From: Lepidurus packardi
Taxonomy: Eukaryota; Arthropoda; Branchiopoda; Notostraca; Triopsidae
DNA: 64,000 bases
Direction: 5' to 3'
Assembly (NCBI GenBank): GCA_023053545.1
Contig: JAKZAN010000080.1
Location: 83,398 to 147,397, forward strand
The notes under the pieces were generated by a model, which saw only the letters and a list, made by a program, of their open reading frames with translations, made no database searches and was not told the origin of the DNA. A program made the translations under genes and the position numbers. Within the stretch, counting starts at the first letter, position 1; each line of letters begins with the position of its first letter. Shown piece after piece: positions 51,341 to 64,000 of this stretch.

Positions 51341-54300
51341 GACTGAATTATTTCCTTAATTAATTCCTTACGGACTGAATTAATTTCATACGGACTGAAT
51401 TAATTACTTACGGACTGAATTATTTCCTCACGTACTGAATTATTTCCTTACGGACTGAATTAATTCCTTACGGATTGAATTAATACCTTACGGACTGAAT
51501 TAAATCCTTACGGACTTAACTAATTCCTTACGGACTTAGTTAATTCCTTACGGACTTAATTAATTCCTTACGGACTTAATTAATTCCTTACGGACTAAAT
51601 TAATTCCTTACGGACTGAATTAATTCATTACGGACTGAATTAATTCCTTACGGACTGAATCAATTCCTTACGGACCTAATTAATTCCTTACGGACGGAAT
51701 TAATTCTTTACGGATTTAATTAATTCCTTACGGACTGAATTAATTCCTTACGGACTGAATTAATTCCTTACGGACTGAATTAATTCATTATGGATTTAAT
51801 TAATTCCGTAAGGAATGAATGAATTAATTACGGACTGAAATAATTCCTTACGGACTGAATTAATTCCTTACGGACTGAATTAATTTATTACGGAATGAAT
51901 TAATTCCGTACGGATTTTATTAATTCCTTACGGATTAAATTAATTCATTACGGATTTAATTAATAAATTACGGACTGAATTATTTCCTTACGTACTGAAG
52001 TTATTCCTTACGGACTGAATTAATTGCTTACGGACTGAATTAATTCCTTACGGACTGAATTAATACCTTACGGACTGAATTAAATCCTTACGGACTGAAT
52101 TAATTCCTTACGGACTGAATTAATACCTTACGGACTGAATTAATTCATTACGGACTTAATTAATCGATTTCGGACTGAATTAATTCATTACGGACGTAAT
52201 TAAATCCTTACAGACTGAATTAATTTCTTATGGAGTTAATTAATTCAGTAAGGAATGAATTAATTAATTAAGGACTGAAATAATTCCTTACGGACTGAAT
52301 TAATTCCTTACGGACTGAATTTATTCCTTACGGACTGAATTAATTCCTTACGGACTGAATTAATTCCTTACGGACTGAATTAATTCATTACGGACTTAAT
52401 TAATCGATTTCGGACTGAATTAATTCTTTACGGACTTAATTAAATCCTTACAGACTGAATAAATTCCTTATGGACTTAATTAATTCCGTAAGGAATGAAT
52501 TAATTAATTACGGACTGAAATAATTCCTTACGGACTGAATTAATTCCTTACGGACTGAATTAATTCCTTACGGACTGAATGAATTCCTTACGGACTGAAT
52601 TAATTTCATACGGACTGAATTAATTCCTTACGGACTGAATTAATTCCTTACGGACTGAATTAATTCCTTACGGACTATTACGGTCTGAATTAATTCCGTA
52701 CCGATTTTATTAATTCCTTACGGACTGAATTAATTCATTATGGACTTAATTAATTCCGTAAGGAATGAATGAATTAATTACGGACTGAAATAATTCCTTA
52801 CGGACTGAATTAATTCCCTACGGACTTAATTAATTCCTTACGGACTGAATTAATTCCTTACGGACTGAATTAATTCCTTACGGACTGAATTAGTTCCTTA
52901 CGGACTGAATTAATTCTTTAGAATTGATTGAATTCCTTTCTTACTGAATTAATTCCTTACGGACTGAATTAATTTTATACGGACTGAATTAATTCATTAC
53001 GGACTTAATTAATTTATTACGGACTGAATTAATTCCTTACGTACTGAACTTATTCCTTACGGACTGAATTAATTCCTTACGGACTGAATTAATTCCTTAC
53101 GGACTGAATTAATTCCTTACGGACTGAATTAATACCTTACGAACTGAATTAATTCCTTACGGACTGAATTAATTCCTTACGGATTGAATTAATTCCTTCG
53201 GACTGAATTAATTCCTTACGGACTGAATTAATTCATTACGGACTTAATTAATCGATTTCGGACTGAATTAATTCATTACGGACGTAATTAAATCCTTACA
53301 GACTGAATTAATTTCTTATGGACTTAATTAATTCAGTAAGGAATGAATTAATTAATTACGGACTGAAATAATTCCTTACGGACTGAATTAATTCCTTACG
53401 GACTGAATTATTTCCTTAATTAATTCCTTACGGACTGAATTAATTTCATACGGACTGAATTAATTACTTACGGACTGAATTATTTCCTCACGTACTGAAT
53501 TATTTCCTTACGGACTGAATTAATTCCTTACGGATTGAATTAATACCTTACGGACTGAATTAAATCCTTACGGACTTAATTAATTCCTTACGGACTAAAT
53601 TAATTCCTTACGGACTGAATTAATTCATTACGGACTGAATTAATTCCTTACGGACTGAATTAATTCCTTACGGACCTAATTAATTCCTTACGGACGGAAT
53701 TAATTCTTTACGGATTTAATTAATTCCTTACGGACTGAATTAATTCCTTACGGACTGAATTAATTCCTTACGGACTGAATTAATTCATTATGGATTTAAT
53801 TAATTCCGTAAGGAATGAATGAATTAATTACGGACTGAAATAATTCCTTACGGACTGAATTAATTCCTTACGGACTGAATTAATTTATTACGGAATGAAT
53901 TAATTCCGTACGGATTTTATTAATTCCTTACGGATTAAATTAATTCATTACGGATTTAATTAATAAATTACGGACTGAATTATTTCCTTACGTACTGAAG
54001 TTATTCCTTACGGACTGAATTAATTGCTTACGGACTGAATTAATTCCTTACGGACTGAATTAATACCTTACGGACTGAATTAAATCCTTACGGACTGAAT
54101 TAATTCCTTACGGACTGAATTAATACCTTACGGACTGAATTAATTCATTACGGACTTAATTAATCGATTTCGGACTGAATTAATTCATTACGGACGTAAT
54201 TAAATCCTTACAGACTGAATTAATTTCTTATGGACTTAATTAATTCAGTAAGGAATGAATTAATTAATTACGGACTGAAATAATTCCTTACGGACTGAAT

Positions 54301-55400
54301 TAATTCCTTACGGACTGAATTTATTCCTTACGGACTGAATTAATTCCTTACGGACTGAATTAATTCCTTACGGACTGAATTAATTCATTACGGACTTAAT
54401 TAATCGATTTCGGACTGAATTAATTCTTTACGGACTTAATTAAATCCTTACAGACTGAATAAATTCCTTATGGACTTAATTAATTCCGTAAGGAATGAAT
54501 TAATTAATTACGGACTGAAATAATTCCTTACGGACTGAATTAATTCCTTACGGACTGAATTAATTCCTTACGGACTGAATGAATTCCTTACGGACTGAAT
54601 TAATTTCATACGGACTGAATTAATTCCTTACGGACTGAATTAATTCCTTACGGACTGAATTAATTCCTTACGGACTATTACGGTCTGAATTAATTCCGTA
54701 CCGATTTTATTAATTCCTTACGGACTGAATTAATTCATTATGGACTTAATTAATTCCGTAAGGAATGAATGAATTAATTACGGACTGAAATACTTCCTTA
54801 CGGACTGAATTAATTCCTTACGGACTTAATTAATTCCTTACGGACTGAATTAATTCCTTACGGACTGAATTAATTCCTTACGGACTGAATTAGTTCCTTA
54901 CGGACTGAATTAATTCTTTAGAATTGATTGAATTCCTTTCTTACTGAATTAATTCCTTACGGACTGAATTAATTTTATACGGACTGAATTAATTCATTAC
55001 GGACTTAATTAATTTATTACGGACTGAATTAATTCCTTACGTACTGAACTTATTCCTTACGGACTGAATTAATTCCTTACGGACTGAATTAATTCCTTAC
55101 GGACTGAATTAATTCCTTACGGACTGAATTAATACCTTACGAACTGAATTAATTCCTTACAGACTGAATTAATTCCTTACGGATTGAATTAATTCCTTCG
55201 GACTGAATTAATTCCTTACGGACTGAATTAATTCATTACGGACTTAATTAATCGATTTCGGACTGAATTAATTCATTACGGACGTAATTAAATCCTTACA
55301 GACTGAATTAATTTCTTATGGACTTAATTAATTCAGTAAGGAATGAATTAATTAATTACGGACTGAAATAATTCCTTACGGACTGAATTAATTCCTTACG
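51341..55400. repeat. 2.0-2.06-kb higher-order repeat, two tandem copies
   Basis: Bases 51,341-53,400 and 53,401-55,400 repeat head to tail. The offset is 2,060 at the left end (TTTCATACGG near 51,383 and 53,443) and exactly 2,000 after three monomers are lost from copy 2 (TAATTTATTACGGAATG at 51,881 and 53,881, GAATTGATTG at 52,921 and 54,921). A single substitution, AAGGACTG against ACGGACTG at about 52,270, was noticed. The flanking segment 50.38-51.36 kb is itself repeated at 55.66-56.66 kb (offset 5,280-5,300). Confidence 0.82.
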
Positions 55401-56040
55401 GACTGAATTTATTCCTTACGGACTGAATTAATTCCTTACGGACTGAATTAATTCCTTACGGACTGAATTAATTCATTACGGACTTAATTAATCGATTTCG
55501 GACTGAATTAATTCTTTACGGACTTAATTAAATCCTTACAGACTGAATTAATTCCTTATGGACTTAATTAATTCCGTAAGGAATGAATTAATTAATTACG
55601 GACTGAAATAATTCCTTACGGACTGAATTAATTCCTTACGGACTGAATTAATTCCTTACGGACTGAATGAATTCCTTACGGACTGAATTAATTTCATACG
55701 GACTGAATTAATTCATTACGGACTTAATTAATTTATTACGGACTGAATTATTTCCTTACGTACTGAACTTATTCCTTACGGACTGAATTAATTCCTTACG
55801 GACTGAATTAATTCCTTACGGACTGAATTAATACCTTACGGACTGAATTAATTCCTTACGGACTGAATTAATTCCTTAATTAATTCCTTACGGACTGAAT
55901 TAATTCATTAATTAATTCCTTACGGACTGAATTAATTTCATACGGACTGAATTAATTCATTTCGGACCTAATTAGTCGATTACGGACTGAATTAATACCT
56001 TACGGACTGAATTAAATCCTTACGGACTGAATTAATTCCT

Positions 56041-57736
56041 TACGGACTGAATTAGTTCCTTACGGACTGAATTAATTCCTTTCGGACTTAATTAGTTCCT
56101 TACGTACTGAATTAATTCCTTACGGACTGAATTAATTCCTTATGGGCTTAATTAATTCCGTAAGGAATGAATTAATTAATTAAGTACGGACTGAAATAAT
56201 TCCTTACGGACTGAATTAATTCCTTACGGACTGAATTAATTCCTTACCGACTAAATTAAATCCTTAAATAATTCCTTACTGACTGAATTAATTTCATACG
56301 GACTGAATTAATTCATTTCGGAATTAATTAGTCGATTACGGACTGAATTAATTCCTTACGGACTGAATTAATTCCTTACGGACTGAATTAATTCCTTACG
56401 GACTGAATTAGTTCCTTACGTAATTAATTAATTCCTTACGGACTGAATTTATTCCTTTCGGACTTAATTTATTCCTTACGTACTTAATTAATTCCTTACG
56501 GTCTGAATTAATTCCGTAGTGATTTTATTAATTCCTTGCGGACTGAATTAATTCATTACGGACTTAATTAATCCATTACGGACTGAATTATTTCCTTACG
56601 AACTGAAGTTATTCCTTACGGACTGAATTAATTCCTTACGGACTGAATTATTTCCTTAATTAATTCCTTACGGACTGAATTAATTTCATACGGACTGAAT
56701 TAATTACTTACGGACTGAATTATTTCCTCACGTACTGAATTATTTCCTTACGGACTGAATTAATTCCTTACGGATTGAATTAATACCTTACGGACTGAAT
56801 TAAATCCTTACGGACTTAACTAATTCCTTACGGACTTAATTAATTCCTTACGGACTTAATTAATTCCTTACGGACTTAATTAATTCCTTACGGACTGAAT
56901 TAGTTCCTTACGGACTGAATTAATTCCTTTCGGACTTAATTAGTTCCTTACGTACTGAATTAATTCCTTACGGACTGAATTAATTCCTTATGGGCTTAAT
57001 TAATTCCGTAAGGAATGAATTAATTAATTAAGTACGGACTGAAATAATTCCTTACGGACTGAATTAATTCCTTACGGACTGAATTAATTCCTTACCGACT
57101 AAATTAAATCCTTAAATAATTCCTTACTGACTGAATTAATTTCATACGGACTGAATTAATTCATTTCGGAATTAATTAGTCGATTACGGACTGAATTAAT
57201 TCCTTACGGACTGAATTAATTCCTTACGGACTGAATTAATTCCTTACGGACTGAATTAGTTCCTTACGTAATTAATTAATTCCTTACGGACTGAATTTAT
57301 TCCTTTCGGACTTAATTTATTCCTTACGTACTTAATTAATTCCTTACGGTCTGAATTAATTCCGTAGTGATTTTATTAATTCCTTGCGGACTGAATTAAT
57401 TCATTACGGACTTAATTAATCCATTACGGACTGAATTATTTCCTTACGAACTGAAGTTATTCCTTACGGACTGAATTAATTCCTTACGGACTGAATTATT
57501 TCCTTAATTAATTCCTTACGGACTGAATTAATTTCATACGGACTGAATTAATTACTTACGGACTGAATTATTTCCTCACGTACTGAATTATTTCCTTACG
57601 GACTGAATTAATTCCTTACGGATTGAATTAATACCTTACGGACTGAATTAAATCCTTACGGACTTAACTAATTCCTTACGGACTTAATTAATTCCTTACG
57701 GACTTAATTAATTCCTTACGGACTTAATTAATTCCT
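56041..57736. repeat. 848-bp higher-order repeat, two tandem copies
   Basis: Bases 56,041-56,888 and 56,889-57,736 match at offset 848 (TATGGGCTTA at 56,141 and 56,989, with the AAGTACGG monomer following each). Both end in a run of TTCCTTACGGACTTAATTAA monomers. The period departs from a multiple of 20 because of the AAGTACGG insertion and short monomers. Confidence 0.82.
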
Positions 57737-59520
57737 TACGGACTAAATTAATTCCTTACGGACTGAATTAATTCATTACGGACTGAATTAATTCCTTACG
57801 GACTGAATTAATTCCTTACGGACTGAACTAATTCCTTACGGACTGAATTAATTCATTATGGATTTAATTAATTCCGTAAGGAATGAATGAATTAATTACG
57901 GACTGAAATAATTCCTTACGGACTGAATTAATTCCTTACGGACTGAATTAATTTATTACGGAATGAATTAATTCCGTACGGATTTTATTAATTCCTTACG
58001 GATTAAATTAATTCATTACGGATTTAATTAATAAATTACGGACTGAATTATTTCCTTACGTACTGAAGTTATTCCTTACGGACTGAATTAATTGCTTACG
58101 GACTGAATTAATTCCTTACGGACTGAATTAATACCTTACGGACTGAATTAAATCCTTTCGGACTGAATTAATTCCTTACGTACTTAATTAATTCCTTACG
58201 GACTGAATTAATTCCGTACGGATTTAATTAATTCCTTACGGACTGAATTAATTCCTTACGGACTGAATTAATTCATTATGGACTTAATTAATTCCGTAAG
58301 GAATGAATGAATTAATTACGGATTGAAATAATTCCTTACGGACTGAATTAATTCCTTACGGACCGAATTATTTCCTTACGGACTGAATTAATTCTTTAGG
58401 ATTTATTGAATTCCGTTCTTACTGAATTAATTCCTTACGGACTGAATTAATTTTATACGGACTGAATTAATTCATTACGGACTTAATTAATTTATTACGG
58501 ACTGAATTAATTCCTTACGTACTGAACTTATTCCTTACGGACTGAAATAATTCCTTACGGACTGAATTAATTCCTTACGGACTGAATTAATTCCTTACGG
58601 ACTGAATTAATACCTTACGAACTGAATTAATTCCTTACGGACTGAATTAATTCCTTACGGATTGAATTAATTCCTTCGGACTGAATTAATTCCTTACGGA
58701 CTGAATTAATTCATTACGGACTAAATTAATCGATTTCGGACTGAATTAATTCATTACGGACGTAATTAAATCCTTACAGACTGAATTAATTCCTTATGGA
58801 CTTAATTAATTCAGTAAGGAATGAATTAATTAATTACGGACTGAAATAATTCCTTACGGACTGAATTAATTCCTTACGGACTGAATTTATTCCTTACGGA
58901 CTGAATTAATTCCTTACGGACTGAATTAATTCCTTACGGACTGAATTAATTCGTTACGGACTTAATTAAATCCTTACAGAATGAATTAATTCCTTATGGA
59001 CTTAATTAATTCCGTAAGGAATGAATTTATTAATTACGGACTGAAATAATTCCTTACGGACTGAATTAATTCCTTACGGATTGAATTAATTCCTTACGCA
59101 CTGAATTAATTCCTTACGGACTGAATGAATTCCTTACGGACTGAATTAATTTCATACGGACTGAATTAATTCATTACGGACTTAATTAATTTATTACGGA
59201 CTGAATTATTTCCTTACGTACTGAACTTATTCCTTACGGACTGAATTAATTCCTTACGGACTGAATTAATTCCTTACGGACTGAATTAATACCTTACGGA
59301 CTGAATTAATTCCTTACGGACTGAATTAATTCCTTACGGACTGAATTAATTTATTACGGACTGAATTATTTCCTTACGTACTGAACTTATTCCTTACGGA
59401 GTGAATTAATTCCTTACGGACTGAATTAATTCCTTACGGACTGAATTAATACCTTACGGACTGAATTAATTCCTTACGGACTGAATTAATTCCTTACGGA
59501 CTGAATTAATTCATTAATTA

Positions 59521-62500
59521 ATTCCTTACGGACTGAATTAATTTCATACGGACTGAATTAATTCATTTCGGACTTAATTAGTCGATTACGGACTGAATTA
59601 ATAACTTACGGACTGAATTAAATCCTTACGGACTGAATTAATTCCTTACGGACTGAATTAGTTCCTTACGGACTGAATTAATTCCTTTCGGACTTAATTA
59701 GTTCCTTACGGACTGAATTAATTCCTTACGGACTGAATTAATTCCTTATGGACTTAATTAATTCCGTAAGGAATGAATTAATTAATTAAGTACGGACTGA
59801 AATAATTCCTTACGGACTGAATTAATTCCTTACGGACTGAATTAATTCCTTACCGACTAAATTAATTCCTTAATTAATTCCTTACGGACTGAATTAATTT
59901 CATACGGACTGAATTAATTCATTTCGGACTTAATTAGTCGATTACGGACTGAATTAATTCCTTACGTAATGAACTTATTCCTTACGGACTGAATTATTTC
60001 CTTACGGACTGAATTAATTCCTTACGGACTGAATTAATTCCTTACGGACTGAATTAGTTCCTTACGTACTTAATTAATTCCTTACGGACTGAATTTATTC
60101 CTTTCGGACTTAATTAATTCCTTACGTACTTAATTAATTCCTTACGGTCTGAATTAATTCCGTAGTGATTTTATTAATTCCTTGCGGACTGAATTAATTC
60201 ATTACGGACTTAATTAATCCATTACGGACTGAATTATTTCCTTACGAACTGAAGTTATTCCTTACGGACTGAATTAATTCCTTGCGGACTGAATTAATTC
60301 CTTACGGACTGAATTATTTCATTAATTAATTCCTTACGGACTGAATTAATTTCATACGGACTGAATTAATTACTTACGGACTGAATTATTTCCTTACGTA
60401 CTGAATTATTTCCTTACGGACTGAATTAATTCCTTACGGATTGAATTAATACCTTACGGACTGAATTAAATCCTTACGGACTTAACTAATTCCTTACGGA
60501 CTTAATTAATTCCTTACGGACTTAATTAATTCCTTACGGACTTAATTAATTCCTTACGGACTAAATTAATTCCTTACGGACTGAATTAATTCATTACGGA
60601 CTGAATTAATTCCTTACGGACTGAATTAATTCCTTACGGACCTAATTAATTCCTTACGGACGGAATTAATTCTTTATGGATTTAATTAATTCCTTACGGA
60701 CTGAATTAATTCCTTACGGACTGAATTAATTCATTATGGACTTAATTAATTCCGTAAGGAATGAATAAATTAATTACGGACTGAATTAATTCCTTACGGA
60801 CTGAATTAATACCTTACGGACTGAATTAAATCCTTACGGACTGAATTAATTCCTTACGTACTTAATTAATTCCTTACGGACTGAATTAATTCCGTACGGA
60901 TTTAATTAATTCCTTACGGACTGAATTAATTCCTTACGGACTGAATTAATTCATTATGGACTTAATTAATTCCGTAAGGAATGAATGAATTAATTACGGA
61001 TTGAAATAATTCCTTACGGACTGAATTAATTCCTTACGGACTGAATTATTTCCTTACGGACTGAATTAATTCTTTAGGATTTTTTGAATTCGGTTCTTAC
61101 TGAATTAATTCATTACGGACTTAATTAATTTATTACGGACTGAATTAATTCCTTACGTACTGAACTTATTCCTTACGGACTGAATTAATTCCTTACGGAC
61201 TGAATTAATTCCTTACGGACTGAATTAATTCCTTACGGACTGAATTAATACCTTACGAACTGAATTAATTCCTTACGGACTGAATTAATTCCTTACGGAT
61301 TGAATTAATTCCTTCGGACTGAATTAATTCCTTACGGACTGAATTAATTCATTACGGACTAAATTAATCGATTTCGGACTGAATTAATTCATTACGGACG
61401 TAATTAAATCCTTACAGACTGAATTAATTCCTTATGGACTTAATTAATTCAGTAAGGAATGAATTAATTAATTACGGACTGAAATAATTCCTTACGGACT
61501 GAATTAATTCCTTACGGACTGAATTTATTCCTTACGGACTGAATTAATTCCTTTCGGACTGAATTAATTCCTTACGGACTGAATTAATTCGTTACGGACT
61601 TAATTAAATCCTTACAGAATGAATTAATTCCTTATGGACTTAATTAATTCCGTAAGGAATGAATTTATTAATTACGGACTGAAATAATTCCTTACGGACT
61701 GAATTAGTTCCTTACGGACTGAAATAATTCCTTACGGACTGAATTAATTCCTTACGGACTGAATTAATTTCATACGGACTGAATTAATTCATTACGGACT
61801 TAATTAATTTATTACGGACTGAATTAATTCCTTACGGACTGAATTAATTCCTTACGGACTGAATTAATTCATTAATTAATTCCTTACGGACTGAATTAAT
61901 TTCATACGGACTGAATTAATTCTTTTCGGACTTAATTAGTCGATTACGGACTGAATTAATAACTTACGGACTGAATTAAAATCCTTACGGGACTGAATTA
62001 ATTCCTTACGGACTGAATTAGTTCCTTACGGACTGAATTAATTCCTTTCGGACTTAATTAGTTCCTTACGGACTGAATTAATTCCTTACGGACTGAATTA
62101 ATTCTCTTATGGACTTAATTAATTCCGTAAGGAATGAATTAATTAATTAAGTACGGACTGAAATAATTCCTTACGGACTGAATTAATTCCTTACGGACTG
62201 AATTAATTCCTTACCGACTAAATTAATTCCTTAATTAATTCCCTTACGGACTGAATTAATTTCATACGGACTGAATTAATTCATTCCGGACTTAATTAGT
62301 CGATTACGGACTGAATTAATTCCTTACGTAATGAACTTATTCCTTACGGACTGAATTAATTCCTTACGGACTGAATTAATTCCTTACGGACTGAATTAAT
62401 TCCTTACGGACTGAATTAGTTCCTTACGTACTTAATTAATTCCTTACGGACTGAATTTATTCCTTTCGGACTTAATTAATTCCTTACGTACTTAATTAAT

Positions 62501-63430
62501 TCCTTACGGTCTGAATTAATTCCGTAGTGATTTTATTAATTCCTTGCGGACTGAATTAATTCATTACGAACTTAATTAATCCATTACGGACTGAATTATT
62601 TCCTTACGAACTGAAGTTATTCCTTACGGACTGAATTAATTCCTTGCGGACTGAATTAATTCCTTACGGACTGAATTATTTCATTTATTAATTCCTTACG
62701 GACTGAATTAATTTCATACGGACTGAATTAATTCCTTACGGACTGAATTATTTCATTAATTAATTCCTTACGGACTGAATTAATTTCATACGGGACTGAA
62801 TTAATTACTTACGGACTGAATTATTTCCTTACGTACTGAATTATTTCCTTACGGACTGAATTAATTCCTTACGGATTGAATTAATACCTTACGGACTGAA
62901 TTAAATCCTTACGGACTTATCTAATTCCTTACGGACTTAATTAATTCCTTACGGACTTAATTAATTCCTTACGGACTTAATTAATTCCTTACGGACTAAA
63001 TTAATTCCTTACGGGACTGAATTAATTCATTACGGACTCGAATTAATTCCTTACGGGACTGAATTAATTCCTTACGGACCCTAATTAATTCCTTACGGAC
63101 GGAATTAATTCTTTACGGATTTAATTAATTCCTTACGGACTGAATTAATACCTTACGGGACTGAATTAAATCCTTACGGACTGAATTAATTCCTTACGTA
63201 CTTAATTAATTCCTTACGGACTGAATTAATTCCGTACGGATTTAATTTAATTCCTTACGGACTGAATTAATTCCTTACGGACTGAATTAATTCATTATGG
63301 ACTTAATTAATTCCGTAAGGAATGAATGAATTAATTACGGATTGAAATAATTCCTTACGGACTGAATTAATTCCTTACGGACTGAATTATTTCCTTACGG
63401 ACTGAATTAATTCTTTAGGGTTTATTGAAT
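59521..63430. repeat. about 2.36-kb higher-order repeat, second copy rich in 1-bp insertions
   Basis: The stretch from 59,521 to about 61,080 recurs from 61,879 to about 63,420, offset 2,358 at the start and drifting to 2,341 at the end. Shared landmarks are AATAACTTACGG, the AAGTACGG monomer (about 59,789 and 62,151), CCGTAGTGATTTT and TTCTTTAGG. The second copy carries about ten single-base insertions that break the 20-bp register, unlike every other HOR pair in the window. Confidence 0.75.
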
Positions 63431-64000
63431 TCCGTTCTTACTGAATTAATTCCTTACGGACTGAATTAAATCGTTTACGTACTGAACTTATTCCTTACGG
63501 ACTGAATTAATTCCTTACGGACTGAATTAATTCCTTACGGACTGAATTAATTCCTTACGGACTGAATTAATACCTTACGGACTGAATTAAATCCTTACGG
63601 ACTGAATTAATTCCTTACGGACTGAATTTATTCCTTACGGACTGAAATAATTCCTTACGGACTGAATTAATTCCTTACGGACTGAATTAATTCCTTACGG
63701 GCTGAATTAATTCCTTACGGACTGAATTAATTCCTTAATTAATTCCTTACGGACTGAATTAATTTCACACGGACTGAATTAATTCATTTCGGACTTAATT
63801 AATCGATTACGGACTGAAATAATTCCTCACGTAATGAACTTATTCCTTACGGACTGGATTAATTCCTTACGGACTGAATTAAATCCTTACGGACTGAATG
63901 AATTCCTTACGGACTGAATTAATTTCATACGGACTGAATTAATTCATTACGGACTTAATTAATTTATTACGGACTGAATTAATTCCTTACGTACTGAACT

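Larger units (their letters stand above)
32387..64000. repeat. 20-bp satellite array, right part
   Basis: The same 20-bp monomer in the same orientation resumes right after the LINE and runs to the end of the window. Variants common here include the 19-mers TTCCTTCGGACTGAATTAA (from 37,170) and TTCTTTAGAATTGATTGAA, TTCAGTAAGG, AATTTTATACGG, ACGGACGTAATTAAATCC and, from about 50,890, a monomer with AAGTACGG (4-bp register change). The truncated junction ACTATTACGG recurs until 54.7 kb. No open frame, RNA gene or other insertion is visible in 31.6 kb. Confidence 0.99.

Noticed and set aside
1-64000. CRISPR array
   Set aside because: The 20-bp repeats are contiguous, with no unique spacers and no cas genes.
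1-64000. Telomeric repeat
   Set aside because: The monomer does not resemble TTAGG, TTAGGG or other known telomere repeats, and the G/C strand asymmetry typical of telomeres is absent.

Overview
This window is almost entirely one giant tandem satellite array interrupted by a single, nearly intact LINE (non-LTR) retrotransposon. About 59 kb (1-27,593 and 32,387-64,000) is built from a 20-bp monomer, consensus TTCCTTACGGACTGAATTAA, always in the same orientation. That is roughly 2,900-3,000 monomers. Every monomer carries TAA and TGA triplets, and 20 is not a multiple of 3, so all six frames are closed within a few monomers. This is why the array has no open reading frames. I see no host gene, RNA gene or CRISPR array.

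The array is not a plain 20-mer ladder. Monomer variants recur in fixed orders and define higher-order repeats (HORs) with periods that can be read by eye: 820 bp (141-1,780), 2,750 bp (641-6,240), 772 bp (10,171-about 12,400), 212 bp (20,529-21,244), 1,601 bp (23.2-25.9 kb), about 2.9-3.0 kb (35.4-40.9 kb), a 2.8-kb block duplicated 6,584 bp apart (40,960 and 47,544), 2,000-2,060 bp (51.3-55.4 kb), 848 bp (56,041-57,736) and about 2.36 kb (59.5-63.4 kb). Diagnostic variants are confined to sub-domains, the usual picture of local amplification and homogenisation by unequal exchange. Off-register monomers (12-mers TTCCTTAATTAA, 19-mers) explain why many HOR periods are not multiples of 20.

At 27,608-32,372 sits a 4,765-bp LINE on the + strand. 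It has a 14-bp target-site duplication of satellite sequence, a 112-bp 5' UTR with a DPE-like GGACGTG, ORF1 (a gag-like RNA-binding protein with an N-terminal C4 zinc ribbon, a coiled coil and three zinc knuckles), ORF2 (APE-type endonuclease, reverse transcriptase and a C-terminal Cys/His motif, no RNase H), a 3' UTR hairpin and an A21 tail. ORF1 is split by a one-base frame change at a C12 homopolymer. ORF2 is fully open, and its best start overlaps the ORF1 stop in ATGTTAG, suggesting termination-reinitiation. The uninterrupted version of the insertion site is preserved in a neighbouring HOR copy at about 26.26-26.8 kb, which fixes both ends of the element.

The ORF1 zinc-knuckle pattern, the DPE-like motif and the Jockey/R1/I-like ORF2 suggest an animal genome, most likely an arthropod. 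No species can be named. The array could be centromeric, pericentromeric or subtelomeric heterochromatin; the sequence alone does not say which.
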